Shown: positions 9,349 through 18,549, counted from the stretch's first letter. The stretch: 64,000 nucleotides of DNA from JAOUEA01 sp963734685 (GCA_963734685.1 CAVTIC010000007.1:558001-622000), one strand, 5' to 3'. Translations and numbers: made by a program. Notes: generated by a model not told the origin, from the letters alone.

Positions 9349-10776
9349 ATGAGCGACGACCGACCGCTGCGGCTCGATGCGCCTCGCGAGGAGGCGCTCG
9401 AGCACGCGGCGCGTCTGGTCGCCGAGGCCTGGCGCAGCTTCGACCGTTTCCGGCCCGAGGAACCCGCACTCGATGAGCGCGTTCGGCGTCTCCTCGAGCG
9501 AGGGCTGCCCGACGAAGCGTCGCCCGTGCACGACGCGCTCGACGACGCCGCGCGCATCCTCGACGAATCGATCGCGCAGGCGCGACCACGCTACTTCGCG
9601 TTCATCGGCTCGAGCGGGCTCGAGATCGGCACGCTCGGTGACTTCCTGGCTCACACCTATGACATCAACCTCGCGGTCGACGCGCGCGCGGCGTCGGAGA
9701 TCGAGGACCAGGCCGTGCGGTGGGTCTCGGAGTTCGTCGGCTTCCCCACATCGGCCGGAGCGTTCACGAGCGGCGGCACCGTGAGCAACGTCACGGCGAT
9801 CGCGGCGGCCCGCGAGCGCGCCGTGCCCGGCGCCCGTCACGAGGGCCTCGCCGGCAGGCACGTGGCGGTGTACTGCTCGCAGGAGGTCCACTATTCCGTG
9901 ACGCGGGCGGTGGAGCTGCTCGGCATCGGCTCGGCCAACCTGCGGGCGGTGGCGATCGACGGCCTGCGCCGCATGCGCCCCGACGGCCTCGACGAGGCGA
10001 TCGCGGCCGACGTCGCCGCGGGCATCACGCCGGTGGCGGTGGTCGCGACCGCCGGGACGACGCTCACCGGAGCGATCGACCCGATCGACGCCATCGCCGA
10101 CGTGTGCGGGCGTCACTCCGTCTGGTTGCACGTCGACGGCGCGTACGGTCTGCCTGCGGCTGCCGCGGCGTCGCGGGCCCCGATGTTCGCCGGGCTGGCG
10201 CGTGCCGATTCCTGCTCGATCGACGCGCACAAGTGGCTCTACCTGCCGAAGGCGTGCGGCGTCGTCCTCGTGCGCGACGACGAGGCGCTGGCCGAAGCCT
10301 TCGCCCACGAGCAGGGCTACCTGCCTCATCAGCGCCACGAGCTGCACGCGGCCGACATCACGCTCGAGTACTCCCGCCCGTTCCGCGCACTGAAGCTGTG
10401 GCTCGCGTTCCGGGCCCACGGTGCGGCCCAGTTCCGCCAGGCGATCGAGCAGAACCTCGCCGAAGCCGACCTGCTGTACCGGCGGGCTCAGATGACGGAG
10501 GACTTCGAGGTGATGGAGGCGCCGCCGCAGCTGTCCATCGCTCCGCTCCGCCACGTGCCGCCCGGTGTGGCCGACCTCAACGCACACAACCAGGCGCTCG
10601 CCACGGCGATCCAGGCCGACGGACGCGTCTACCTCGCACCCGCCCTGATCGACGACGAGGTGTGGCTGCGGCCGTGCTTCGTCAACTTCCGCACGACCGA
10701 GCACGACGTGATCGCACTGCTCGACGTGGCTCGCGAGCTCGGGGAGCGGCTCGCGAGCGAGGGGAGCGCGGCGTGA
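9349..10776 (+). CDS. PLP-dependent decarboxylase (aromatic-L-amino-acid/group II type)
   Basis: 475 residues, the length of group II decarboxylases (aromatic amino acid, tyrosine, glutamate). The PLP lysine is K295 in SIDAHKWLYLPKACG, preceded by the aspartate motif HVDGAYG. Known members release CO2 to give tyramine, dopamine, phenylethylamine or similar amines. The N-terminal sequence and the location beside an extradiol dioxygenase and amine-type permease favour an aromatic substrate, but this is inferred. Its TGA overlaps the GTG of the MarR gene. Confidence 0.85.
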   Translation: MSDDRPLRLDAPREEALEHAARLVAEAWRSFDRFRPEEPALDERVRRLLERGLPDEASPVHDALDDAARILDESIAQARPRYFAFIGSSGLEIGTLGDFLAHTYDINLAVDARAASEIEDQAVRWVSEFVGFPTSAGAFTSGGTVSNVTAIAAARERAVPGARHEGLAGRHVAVYCSQEVHYSVTRAVELLGIGSANLRAVAIDGLRRMRPDGLDEAIAADVAAGITPVAVVATAGTTLTGAIDPIDAIADVCGRHSVWLHVDGAYGLPAAAAASRAPMFAGLARADSCSIDAHKWLYLPKACGVVLVRDDEALAEAFAHEQGYLPHQRHELHAADITLEYSRPFRALKLWLAFRAHGAAQFRQAIEQNLAEADLLYRRAQMTEDFEVMEAPPQLSIAPLRHVPPGVADLNAHNQALATAIQADGRVYLAPALIDDEVWLRPCFVNFRTTEHDVIALLDVARELGERLASEGSAA

Positions 10777-11366
10777 CCCCCGAGGAGAGCGTGACCCCTG
10801 GGAGGCGCGCCGCGCGCGCGCCGAGGGGCTCCGGCGATCGGCACCTGCCGGGTGAGGACGGCCTGCTCCCGGCCGAGCGGAAGGTGCGGGACGCCCTCGG
10901 GCACCTGCCCCTGGACTTCCGCGCGATGTGGGCGATCTCGAACCTGTTCCGAAGCTCGGCCGCGATCAGGCGCCACATGGAGGCGAAGGTGCTCGCCCCC
11001 GACCGCCTCAGCTGGACCTCGTTCGTCGGCCTGTGGGTCCTGTGGGTCTGGGGTGAGATGGAGGCCCGCGAGTTCGCGGCCGCCGTGGGCATCAGCCGCC
11101 CGACCGCGACGGGGGTGATGAACACGCTCGAGTCGCGCGGCTACGTCGCTCGGCGCAAGGACCCGAAGGACGGCCGTATGGTGATCGTGGAGCTCACATC
11201 CGCCGGCCGCCGCACGATCGAGGTGCTGTTCCCGAAGTTCAACGCGGAGGAATCCTCGGTCGCCGCCCACCTCGACCCGGAGCAGCAGGAAGACCTCGCG
11301 GCGATGCTGCGGTCCCTGCTGCGCGCCGTCGCGCCACCTGACGGCGGCGGGTCGACGGTAGTCTAA
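10773..11366 (+). CDS. MarR-family transcriptional regulator
   Basis: 197 residues with a MarR winged helix-turn-helix: recognition region EFAAAVGISRPTATGVMNTL and wing RRKDPKDGRMVIVELT. The GTG at 10773 overlaps the decarboxylase stop (GTGA); a second GTG at 10791 is also possible, and the first ~30 residues are low complexity. As last gene of the cluster it probably controls it, like HpaR in homoprotocatechuate operons. The ligand is unknown. Its stop overlaps the convergent LLM gene. Confidence 0.85.
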   Translation: MTPEESVTPGRRAARAPRGSGDRHLPGEDGLLPAERKVRDALGHLPLDFRAMWAISNLFRSSAAIRRHMEAKVLAPDRLSWTSFVGLWVLWVWGEMEAREFAAAVGISRPTATGVMNTLESRGYVARRKDPKDGRMVIVELTSAGRRTIEVLFPKFNAEESSVAAHLDPEQQEDLAAMLRSLLRAVAPPDGGGSTVV

Positions 11367-12310
11367 GGCAGACTAGTAGGACTGCGGGCAGCGACGCCCT
11401 CGACGATGCGTCGCAGCAACTCGGGGATCGCCGTGGGGTCGTCGGTGAACTGGCTCGGCTTGATGCAGATCGTGCGGAAGCCGCGGGCGACCTGCGCGGG
11501 GATCTGGTCCAATGCATCATCGAGCGGGGCTGGGTGCGTGGCGTCCGGGAAGGAGCCGCGGGTGCCGCCGATCATCTCGAGCTCGGCGATGTCCCGGCCG
11601 GTGCCGGCCATCACCTCGGCGAGCCGTGCGAGATCGTCGTCGCTCGGCCGGCCGAGCGGGTTGAAGCCGTGCCCGTAGGTGACGAGCCGCCGGAGCAACC
11701 GCTCGTGCAGGCGTCGGCCGCCGAACCACAGGCGCGGACCATCGGGCCGGAACGGCTTCGGTTCGAGCCAGATGTCGTCGAACCGATAGTGGCGTCCGTC
11801 GAAGGAAGCCGGCGATGCCCGCCACAGCCGCGACCACGCCTCCAGGTGCTCGTCGAGCCGCTCGCCCCGCGACTGGAACGGCACGCCGAGCGCCTCGTAC
11901 TCAGCGCGGTGCCAACTGACGGTCGGCTGCACGACGAGCCGCCCTTTCGACAGCAGGTCGAGCGTGGCGAGCTCTTTCGCCATCTGCAAGGGATGCCGAA
12001 GCGGAGGGATCACCGCGCTCGCGATCAGGCGGAGGTCGGTCGTGATGGCCGCGATCGCAGCGAGCAGCAGCAGCGACGAAGGCCACGGGGTCGACGGATC
12101 CTGGTTGCCCGGGAGCGCGTAGTCGCGGGGGTTCTCGGGCAGCCCCTCGGCGTCGGCCCCATGACCGAGCACGACGTGCTCGCTCACCATGACCCCGTCG
12201 AACCCGGCGCGCTCGGCCTCGGCGGCCATGTCGACCACGCCGCCGAGGTCGCGCGCCGGCACCAGCGTGTGGTTCTCGCTCAGCACCAGCACCAGTCGCG
12301 GTGGCGTCAT
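11363..12310 (-). CDS. Luciferase-like (LLM class) F420-type oxidoreductase
   Basis: 315 residues, a TIM-barrel flavin/F420-type monooxygenase-like protein: AERAGFDGVMVSEHVVLG, then ASAVIPPLRHPLQMAKELATLDLLSKGRL, the usual LLM core. In actinobacteria many such proteins use coenzyme F420; the presence of cofC in this window means F420 could be available. Last gene of the seven-gene minus-strand operon from 18465, 31 nt after the SnoaL-like gene. Substrate unknown. Confidence 0.85.
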   Translation of the reverse strand: MTPPRLVLVLSENHTLVPARDLGGVVDMAAEAERAGFDGVMVSEHVVLGHGADAEGLPENPRDYALPGNQDPSTPWPSSLLLLAAIAAITTDLRLIASAVIPPLRHPLQMAKELATLDLLSKGRLVVQPTVSWHRAEYEALGVPFQSRGERLDEHLEAWSRLWRASPASFDGRHYRFDDIWLEPKPFRPDGPRLWFGGRRLHERLLRRLVTYGHGFNPLGRPSDDDLARLAEVMAGTGRDIAELEMIGGTRGSFPDATHPAPLDDALDQIPAQVARGFRTICIKPSQFTDDPTAIPELLRRIVEGVAARSPTSLP

Positions 12311-12341
12311 GCCAACGACGTCATGGCCGCCACCCTCGAGG

Positions 12342-12734
12342 TCAGGCCATCACGCGGTCGATCGCGGCCTGATCCTCGTTGTAGCCCCAGAACTCCGATG
12401 CCTTGCCGTCGCGAACGTGCATGATCCAGATGGAGTTCGTCGATGCGGTCTCAGCGGGGCCGGTCGCGGTGATCCGCACCAGCGAGATCACGTGCTCGTC
12501 GTTGCCCACGATGTCGTGGATCTCGTCGAGCGTGAAACCGTAGCCTCGCTCCGCCATGCGGCCGAACCGGCCGACGATCGCATCCTTGCCCGAGTACTCC
12601 CCGGACCACTGGTTCGAGCCGGGCACGTGCCAGGTGGCATCGTCCGCGATGCCCGCGGCCATCGTCTGGATGTCGCCCTTCATCATGGCTTCCAGCGAGG
12701 TCCGCGCTGTCTCCACGTTCGGATGGTCGGCCAT
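12342..12734 (-). CDS. SnoaL/NTF2-like protein (ketosteroid-isomerase fold)
   Basis: 130 residues with the NTF2-like pattern: ARTSLEAMMKGDIQTMAAGI, ADDATWHVPG, then a C-terminal sheet. Members are isomerases, cyclases, dehydratases or non-catalytic binding proteins. The ATG at 12734 has a GGAAGGGGGA site, preferred over an upstream in-frame start that gives a low-complexity extension. It lies between the P450 and the LLM oxidoreductase, so it probably acts on the same small molecule. The reaction cannot be deduced. Confidence 0.8.
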   Translation of the reverse strand: MADHPNVETARTSLEAMMKGDIQTMAAGIADDATWHVPGSNQWSGEYSGKDAIVGRFGRMAERGYGFTLDEIHDIVGNDEHVISLVRITATGPAETASTNSIWIMHVRDGKASEFWGYNEDQAAIDRVMA

Positions 12735-12821
12735 GCTTCCCCCTTCCTGCGGGCACGCGTCGGGCGGGCGAGTGCAGCCTCGCACCGGGGTCGCGAACGC
12801 GCAACACGGGTGGTCGGGTGG

Positions 12822-14081
12822 CTACTTCGTCGTGACGCGGACCGGCATGCGCTTGATGCCGTTCACGAAGTTCGACCGGATGCGTTCGACCGGACCGGTC
12901 AGCTCGATCGTGTCGAGGCGTGGGATCAGCTCCTGGAAGAGGATCCTCGTCTCCAGCCGTGCGAGGTGCGCCCCGAGGCAGAAGTGTGGGCCGCCGGGGC
13001 CGAACGTCACGTGGTCGTTCGGCTTGCGGGTCACGTCGAACGTGTACGGATCGGGGAACGTCGACTCGTCGCGGTTCGCGCTGATGTACCAGGTGACGAC
13101 CTTGTCGCCGGTCTCGATCAGTCGCCCACGCAGCTCGACGTCGTGGGTCGCGGTGCGACGGAAGTGCAGGACGGGCGTGGCCCACCGCAGGATCTCCTCC
13201 GTCGCGTTGGGGATCAGCTCCGGCTGCTCGCGCAGCAGTTGGAGCTGCTCGGGGTGCTGCATCAGGGCGAGCATGCCGTGGCTGATCGTGTGCCGCGTGG
13301 TCTCGTTGCCGGCGATCATCAGCACGCCGAAGTAGTTGTGGAACTCGCGTTCGTTGAGCACGCCTTCGCTCTGCGCGATCGTGAGCGCCTGCAGCACGTC
13401 GTCGGCGGGCTCGGCGAGCCGCAGGTCGCGCTGGCGGTCGGCGTAGGCGAAGACGTCGAGCGCGGTGGGGGAGCGGAACGGGAACAGGCGGTAGGCCTCG
13501 GTGTCGACCTGGTCGACGACGGCCGCGCTGAGATCGGGGTCCTGGTTCGCGATCATGCTGTCGCCCCACGCGATCAGCTGCGGGGCGTCGTCCTGTGGCA
13601 CGGTGAAGATCGAGCACAGGAAGCGGATCGGCAGGTCGCGGCTGATCTCGCTCACGAAGTCGAATTCACCCTGCGGGAGCGCATCGTCGAGCACGTTGCG
13701 GGCGACGTCGCGGATCCAGTCCTCGTACTTGCCGACGCCGCGGGCGCTGAAGCGTTTCGAGCAGATCTTCCGGAGCTCCGTATGGCGCGGGGGATCGGTC
13801 TCGAGCATCGACTTGCGGACCTCGAGCTGCTCCTCGTCGAGCTCCTCGAGGGAGACGGCGCCGAGCTCCGACGAGTAGGTCTCCCAGTCCATGTGGACGT
13901 CGGTGAGGTCGTCGTACCGGGTGACCGCCCAGAAACCGCTGTTCGGAGCCGGCTCGGGGTGCCAGATCACGGGGTGCTCGGCCCGCAGGCGGTCGAACCA
14001 CTCGAACGGCACGCGCTCGACGTAGTTGTCGGGGTTCACCAGGTCGATGTCGCCCAACGGGTCGGTCGGCGTGTCGCCCAT
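12822..14081 (-). CDS. Cytochrome P450
   Basis: 419-residue soluble bacterial P450. The haem-binding loop is FGPGGPHFCLGAHLAR with Cys at residue 368; the I-helix motif AGNETTRH and the K-helix EEILRW are present. The ATG at 14081 (MGDTPTD) has a GGGGAG site and removes an 18-residue unconserved leader read from a TTG. No ferredoxin or reductase gene is adjacent, so electrons must come from elsewhere. Part of the minus-strand operon, 100 bp after the glutamine-synthetase-like gene; the gap holds an AT-rich stretch that may contain an extra promoter. Confidence 0.92.
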   Translation of the reverse strand: MGDTPTDPLGDIDLVNPDNYVERVPFEWFDRLRAEHPVIWHPEPAPNSGFWAVTRYDDLTDVHMDWETYSSELGAVSLEELDEEQLEVRKSMLETDPPRHTELRKICSKRFSARGVGKYEDWIRDVARNVLDDALPQGEFDFVSEISRDLPIRFLCSIFTVPQDDAPQLIAWGDSMIANQDPDLSAAVVDQVDTEAYRLFPFRSPTALDVFAYADRQRDLRLAEPADDVLQALTIAQSEGVLNEREFHNYFGVLMIAGNETTRHTISHGMLALMQHPEQLQLLREQPELIPNATEEILRWATPVLHFRRTATHDVELRGRLIETGDKVVTWYISANRDESTFPDPYTFDVTRKPNDHVTFGPGGPHFCLGAHLARLETRILFQELIPRLDTIELTGPVERIRSNFVNGIKRMPVRVTTK

Positions 14082-14133
14082 CCGGTCGGCTCCCCTGTGT
14101 GGCGGTGACGATGGCGTGTCGGTGTTCGGCGGA

Positions 14134-14142
14134 GGTATTTTG
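14134..14142 (-). promoter_or_regulatory. AT-rich CAAAATACC element upstream of the first P450
   Basis: On the minus strand the 9-mer CAAAATACC lies about 53-61 nt before the P450 start. The same 9-mer precedes the second P450 at 18541. It lies between GTTCGG (14124) and CCGAAC (14146), an inverted pair. Possible operator or promoter element; weak evidence. Confidence 0.25.
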
Positions 14143-14181
14143 CTACCGAACGACTCCTCGGACAACCCGAGCGCGCGGGCC

Positions 14182-15573
14182 TCAGATCACCTCGAAGTAG
14201 CGCTGTCGTTCCCATTCGGTGACGACGTCGGCGGCGAGGAAGCGCTCCCATTCCCACCTGCCGGCTTCCGCGTAGTGGGTGACGACGTCGTCACCGAAAG
14301 CCTCTCTCGCCCACGGAGCATCGCGGAAGGCTGTCGTCGCTTCCCCCAGGTGGGCGGGCAGTGGAGGCACCGCGCGTTCCCAGTCCTCCCCGACGAGCGG
14401 CTCGCCCGGGTCCGTGTGGTTCGCGATCCCGTCGCGAGCGGAGGCGAGCAGTCCCGCGATCGCGAGATAGGGGTTCACGTCGGCGCCGGGAACCCGCCAC
14501 TCGAGCCGGGTCGACGCGGAGCTCTCGATGAGCACACGGCACGAGACCATGCGGCTGTCGTATCCCCAGCTCAGGCCGTTGCCGGAGAACTCGCCCCCCG
14601 CCATGCGCCGGTAGGCGTTGACGGTCGGCGCGTACCAGAGCATCAGCTCCGTGGCATGCGCCAGCACGCCGCCGACGGCGGCACGCAGGGGCTTCGACAG
14701 CGTCTCGCCGCTCGAGCCCTCGCCGAAGACGTTCGCGCCTTCACCGTCGACGAGCGAAAGGTGAAGGTGACATGACGACCCGGTCGTGTCGGGGAACGGC
14801 TTCGCCATGAACGTCGCCGCCATGCCGCTCGCCGCCGCGAGGTCGCGCATCGCGAGCTTGAACAGGATGTGCCGGTCGGCCATCTCCAGCGCCTGCCGGT
14901 ACTCGAGGTTGATCTCCCATTGGCCGAGACCCCATTCCACCTGGCTCGTCCACGGACCGAGGTTCGAATCGATCAACGCTTCGCGGACCCGCGAGAAGAA
15001 CGCCTCGTGGTGGTCGCCCGCCTGCACCGTGTAGTCGGCGCGCGCGAGCGTGGTCGGCACGAGCGACCCGTAGCCATCCGTGCGGCCGTCGTCGTACGTG
15101 CCGCGGTACAGCGAGAACTCGAGCTCGCTCGCCACCTGCGGGGTGAGCCCGTCGGCGTGGAAGCGCTCGACCTGGCGACGCAGGATCGTCCGCGGTGCCA
15201 CCTCCACGAGGTCCTCGCGGCCCATCTCGATGAAGTCGGCCACGCAGATCGCGGTGGCGTCGAGCCACGCCGCGGGTCGCAGTGTGTCGAGGTCCGGCAC
15301 GAGCCGGACGTCGTGCCATCCGGTGTGGTGGCCCGTGTACGCCTGGACGGGTCCGGGCCACTGGTCCACGTCCCACCCGAGCACACACGAGCTGAGGGGC
15401 ACGCCCTCGTGCAGGAGCCTGTGGAACACGTCGACCGGGAACCGCTTGCCGACCAGGCGGCCGGTCACGTCGGCCGACGTGACGATCACCGTGCGGATGC
15501 CGGCGTCGGCGAGGTCGTCCGGGCGAAGGGCGGGCGTCACCGCGGGCGCGGTCATCGCCTCGGCCACCAACAC
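14182..15573 (-). CDS. Glutamine-synthetase-family amide ligase (gamma-glutamyl-amine synthetase-like)
   Basis: 463 residues with GS N-terminal beta-grasp (TSADVTGRLVGKRFPVDVF) and catalytic domain: SELEFSLY (metal-binding Glu), MAKPFPDTTGSSCHLHLSL, NAYRRMAGGEFSG, and STRLEWRVPGADVNPYLAIAG. It lacks the features of housekeeping GlnA and looks like the paralogues that gamma-glutamylate amines (PuuA, GlnA3, IpuC types). The GTG start at 15573 follows the SDR stop after 1 nt; an ATG at 15555 is an alternative. A second GS paralogue lies two genes upstream in the same operon. Confidence 0.85.
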   Translation of the reverse strand: MLVAEAMTAPAVTPALRPDDLADAGIRTVIVTSADVTGRLVGKRFPVDVFHRLLHEGVPLSSCVLGWDVDQWPGPVQAYTGHHTGWHDVRLVPDLDTLRPAAWLDATAICVADFIEMGREDLVEVAPRTILRRQVERFHADGLTPQVASELEFSLYRGTYDDGRTDGYGSLVPTTLARADYTVQAGDHHEAFFSRVREALIDSNLGPWTSQVEWGLGQWEINLEYRQALEMADRHILFKLAMRDLAAASGMAATFMAKPFPDTTGSSCHLHLSLVDGEGANVFGEGSSGETLSKPLRAAVGGVLAHATELMLWYAPTVNAYRRMAGGEFSGNGLSWGYDSRMVSCRVLIESSASTRLEWRVPGADVNPYLAIAGLLASARDGIANHTDPGEPLVGEDWERAVPPLPAHLGEATTAFRDAPWAREAFGDDVVTHYAEAGRWEWERFLAADVVTEWERQRYFEVI

Positions 15574-15574
15574 G

Positions 15575-16345
15575 TCATCGCGTCAGCCACCCACCGTCGA
15601 CGGGCAGTTGCGCCCCCGTGATGAACGAGGCGTCATCGGAGAGCAGGAACGACGCGGCGGCCGCCACGTCCTCGGGTTCCCCGACGCGGTCGACGAGCAG
15701 GCGTGTCGACATGAATGCCCATGCTTCGGGGGAACGCAGGTCCCCGCCCGGGATGAACGAGGTCGCGATCGGCCCGGGTGCCACGGCGTTCACGCGGATC
15801 CTCCGGTGCGACAGCTCGACCGCGAGCGCCTTCGTCAGCATCTTCACGCCGCCCTTCGACGCGTTGTAGTGCACCTGCGGATGCCCAGCCGACGAGACGA
15901 CGACCTCGGACTCGATCGTGGACATGTTCACGACCGCACCACCGCCTGCTTCGCCGATCGACGGCGCGATCGCCCGAGTCACGACGTACATGCCCTTGAG
16001 GTTCGTGTCGAGCACGAGGTCCCATTCGTCCTCATCGAGGTCGTCGAGCGGCGACATGCGCACGAGACCCGCGTTGTTCACCAGGTAGTGCAACGCGCCG
16101 AACACGTGGAGCGCGGCGTCGCGAGCGGTGCCGGCCTGGTCGGGCTCGCGCACGTCGAGGCCGATCGCGAGTGCCCGGCCGCCGGCAGCCTCGATCGTCT
16201 CGGCCGTCTCCGCGGCGGCCTCGATCCGCACGTCGGCGACCGCCACCGCCGCCCCCTCGCTCGCGAGCCGGACCGCGATCGCGCGCCCGATGCCCGAGCC
16301 GGCGCCGGTCACGAACGCGACCCGACCGCCGTGGTCGAAGCTCAC
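15575..16345 (-). CDS. SDR-family oxidoreductase
   Basis: 256 residues, classical short-chain dehydrogenase. NAD(P) motif TGAGSGIGRA near the N-terminus, NNAG, and catalytic Ser/Tyr/Lys with YNASKGG. The C-terminus ends GAQLPVDGGW as usual. The GTG start overlaps the stop of the next upstream SDR by 4 nt (GTGA), so the two are translationally coupled. The Asp after the second strand (VADV) favours NAD. Substrate probably an alcohol or aldehyde made from the amine substrate of the operon; inferred. Confidence 0.88.
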   Translation of the reverse strand: MSFDHGGRVAFVTGAGSGIGRAIAVRLASEGAAVAVADVRIEAAAETAETIEAAGGRALAIGLDVREPDQAGTARDAALHVFGALHYLVNNAGLVRMSPLDDLDEDEWDLVLDTNLKGMYVVTRAIAPSIGEAGGGAVVNMSTIESEVVVSSAGHPQVHYNASKGGVKMLTKALAVELSHRRIRVNAVAPGPIATSFIPGGDLRSPEAWAFMSTRLLVDRVGEPEDVAAAASFLLSDDASFITGAQLPVDGGWLTR

Positions 16346-17148
16346 GACTCGGCTCCCCGCACGCCGTCGAAGGCGACCGACGAGGCGTCGATCGCCGTGC
16401 CGCCGCCGTCGACCACGAGCGTCGTGCCGGTCACGTACGAGGACTCGTCGCTCGCGAGGAACAACGCGCATTCCGCGACCTCCTCCGGCTCGGCGGGGCG
16501 ACGCAGCGGCACGAGCTCGGTCGCCACGAGGTAGGCCTGGTCGCGGGAGACACCTCGCGCCTCGGCGAGATCGTCCATCGCTTCGTCGCCCATGGGTGTT
16601 CGCACCCAGCCCGGGCAGAGCGCGTTGGCGCGGATGCCGAGCCGGCCGGCGTCGACCGCGATCGATCTCGCGAGGCCGATGAGGCCGGCCTTCGAGGCGA
16701 CGTAGGCGGCGCTCGATGCCGAGGAGACCAGTCCCGACACCGACGACACGAGCACGATCGAACCGCTCCCTCGCGCCTCGAGATGCGGCATCGCGGCGCG
16801 CACCAGGTACAGCGCCCCCGAGAGGTTGATGTCGATCGTGTCGCGCCACGCCTCATCGGTAACGTCGCCGGCCGTGCCCCCGAACCCGACCCCCGCGTTC
16901 GCGACCACCACGTCGAGGCCGCCGAACGCGCGCGCGGCCTCGTCCACCGCGGCCGCCGCATGCGCCGGGTCGCTCGCATCGCCCGGCACCGCGATGCCGC
17001 CGACCTCCGTCGCGATCGCCTCGATCGGCTTGCGGCGCCGGCCGGTCACGACAACCTTCGCGCCCTCGGCCGTGAACCGTCTCGCGATCGCGGCCCCGAT
17101 GCCGGAGCCGCCCCCACTGATCACCGCCACCTTGGCTTCGAGTCGCAT
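16342..17148 (-). CDS. SDR-family oxidoreductase
   Basis: 268 residues; SGGGSGIGAAIARRF nucleotide-binding motif, NAGVG, catalytic SSVSG serine and YVASKAG tyrosine/lysine, C-terminal YVTGTTLVVDGGG. TGRRRKP after the second strand suggests NADP preference. It begins 9 nt after the upstream GS-like gene and overlaps the following SDR. With two differing SDRs in one operon, sequential oxidation steps or two stereospecific steps are plausible. Confidence 0.88.
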   Translation of the reverse strand: MRLEAKVAVISGGGSGIGAAIARRFTAEGAKVVVTGRRRKPIEAIATEVGGIAVPGDASDPAHAAAAVDEAARAFGGLDVVVANAGVGFGGTAGDVTDEAWRDTIDINLSGALYLVRAAMPHLEARGSGSIVLVSSVSGLVSSASSAAYVASKAGLIGLARSIAVDAGRLGIRANALCPGWVRTPMGDEAMDDLAEARGVSRDQAYLVATELVPLRRPAEPEEVAECALFLASDESSYVTGTTLVVDGGGTAIDASSVAFDGVRGAES

Positions 17149-17157
17149 GTCGCAGGC

Positions 17158-18465
17158 TCAGTGGTAGGGCAGGTAGTAGCGCAGTTCCCAGTCGCTGACG
17201 TCGAGGATCGCGGTGTCCTCGACAGCCCCCTCGTAGCGTTCCCACTCGCCGCGCTTCAGGATCGTGAACGCCTCGACGAGCTCGGGACCGAGGGCCTGCA
17301 CGAGCCGCTCGTCGGCGTTCAGAGCATCGAGGGCGTCGGACAGGTTCGCGGGGATGCGCACGTCGGTGTCGGGGTCGCCGCCGACCGGCTGTGGCGGCTT
17401 CAGCTCGAGCTCGTCCTCGACGCCGAAGCGGGCGGCATGCAGCACGGCTGCGCCGACGAGGTATGGGTTCGCGGCCGAGTCGGCCGTGCGCTGCTCGAGG
17501 CGCGTCCCCTCGCCGCGCGCCGGCGGCACGCGTACCGAGACGCTGCGATCGTCGTGGCCCCAGTTCGCCCAGTAGCCGTTCAACATGTCGGGCTGCAGAC
17601 GCTTGTAGGCGTTCACGTGTGGGGCCATGATCGCCGCCATGCCGGCGTGATGCTCGAGCACGCCCGCGGCGCACCGTCGCGTGAGGTCCGAGAGCCCCTC
17701 GGGGTCGTTCGGATCGTGGAACGCGTTCGAGCCGTCCTCGCGGCGGAAGCTGAAGTTCACGTGCATGCCGCTGCCGCCCCGATCGTTCAAGGGCCGGCCG
17801 ATGAAGGTCGCGAGCTTGCCGTGGTGCTCGGCGACCTCGCGGATCAGCAGCCGGAACACGAACGCGTCGTCGGCCGCAGGGATCGCGTCGTTGTACCGGA
17901 TGTTCACCTCGTAGGCCGACTCGTCGAACTCGCTGCCCCAGCTCTCGACCGGGAAGCCGCACTCGAGCGCCGTGGTCACCATCGAGTCGACGCAGCCGGT
18001 CGGATCGATCGAGGTGCCGGTGCCGTAGACGCGGTGGCCGGGCAGCGCGACCGGCCGCCAGCCACCGCCGCCGTCGGGCTCCATCAAGTAGAACTCGAGC
18101 TCGAAGGAGATCTGAGGCTCGAGACCCATGGCACGCCACGCGTCCACCGCCTGCCGCAACACGTGACGCGGGTCGATCGGCACGGGTTCCCCGCGATAGA
18201 GGGCGTCCCCGATGCCGATCACCGTCTCGGGTTCCCACGAGCGTCGGAGGGAATCGCGATCGAGATGCACGTCGATGTCGGGGAGTCCCACGTCGAACTG
18301 CGTGTTCGGCACCGGCAGGATCTCGCGGTCGTGGGTCAGCGGATAGACGCCGATGCAGAACGCGGCGTGACCCGACTCCGCCACCTCGCCGAACAGGTAC
18401 TTCCCTCGCTCCAGCCCGTGGACGTCGGGGTAGAGCAGCCGCAGGCGCTTGCCGTTCGTGTCCAT
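17158..18465 (-). CDS. Glutamine-synthetase-family amide ligase
   Basis: 435 residues. GS-type catalytic features: SFELEFYLMEP, FIGRPLNDRGGSGMHVNFSF, VNAYKRL and the ending DWELRYYLPYH, common in GlnA-like gamma-glutamylation enzymes. Sequence differs strongly from the GS paralogue at 14182, so they are not a recent duplication. First gene of the minus-strand operon, divergent from the second P450 with 122 bp between them. Probable ATP-dependent ligation of glutamate to an amine; substrate unknown. Confidence 0.85.
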   Translation of the reverse strand: MDTNGKRLRLLYPDVHGLERGKYLFGEVAESGHAAFCIGVYPLTHDREILPVPNTQFDVGLPDIDVHLDRDSLRRSWEPETVIGIGDALYRGEPVPIDPRHVLRQAVDAWRAMGLEPQISFELEFYLMEPDGGGGWRPVALPGHRVYGTGTSIDPTGCVDSMVTTALECGFPVESWGSEFDESAYEVNIRYNDAIPAADDAFVFRLLIREVAEHHGKLATFIGRPLNDRGGSGMHVNFSFRREDGSNAFHDPNDPEGLSDLTRRCAAGVLEHHAGMAAIMAPHVNAYKRLQPDMLNGYWANWGHDDRSVSVRVPPARGEGTRLEQRTADSAANPYLVGAAVLHAARFGVEDELELKPPQPVGGDPDTDVRIPANLSDALDALNADERLVQALGPELVEAFTILKRGEWERYEGAVEDTAILDVSDWELRYYLPYH

Positions 18466-18540
18466 GAACCCCCCAGGGCGCGGTCAGGTCTGCACGGTAT
18501 CGGGTGGGGCCGCCGTTTGCGCGCCCCGGCCGTTCGCGCC

Positions 18541-18549
18541 CAAAATACC
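18541..18549 (+). promoter_or_regulatory. AT-rich CAAAATACC element upstream of the second P450
   Basis: The 9-mer CAAAATACC lies 39-47 nt before the P450 ATG and matches the element upstream of the other P450. It also lies in the divergent region shared with the GS-like operon. Weak evidence of shared control. Confidence 0.25.

Noticed and set aside
8740..10704. Long minus-strand open frame opposite the permease and decarboxylase
   Set aside because: Antisense shadow; both plus-strand genes have clear motifs and starts.
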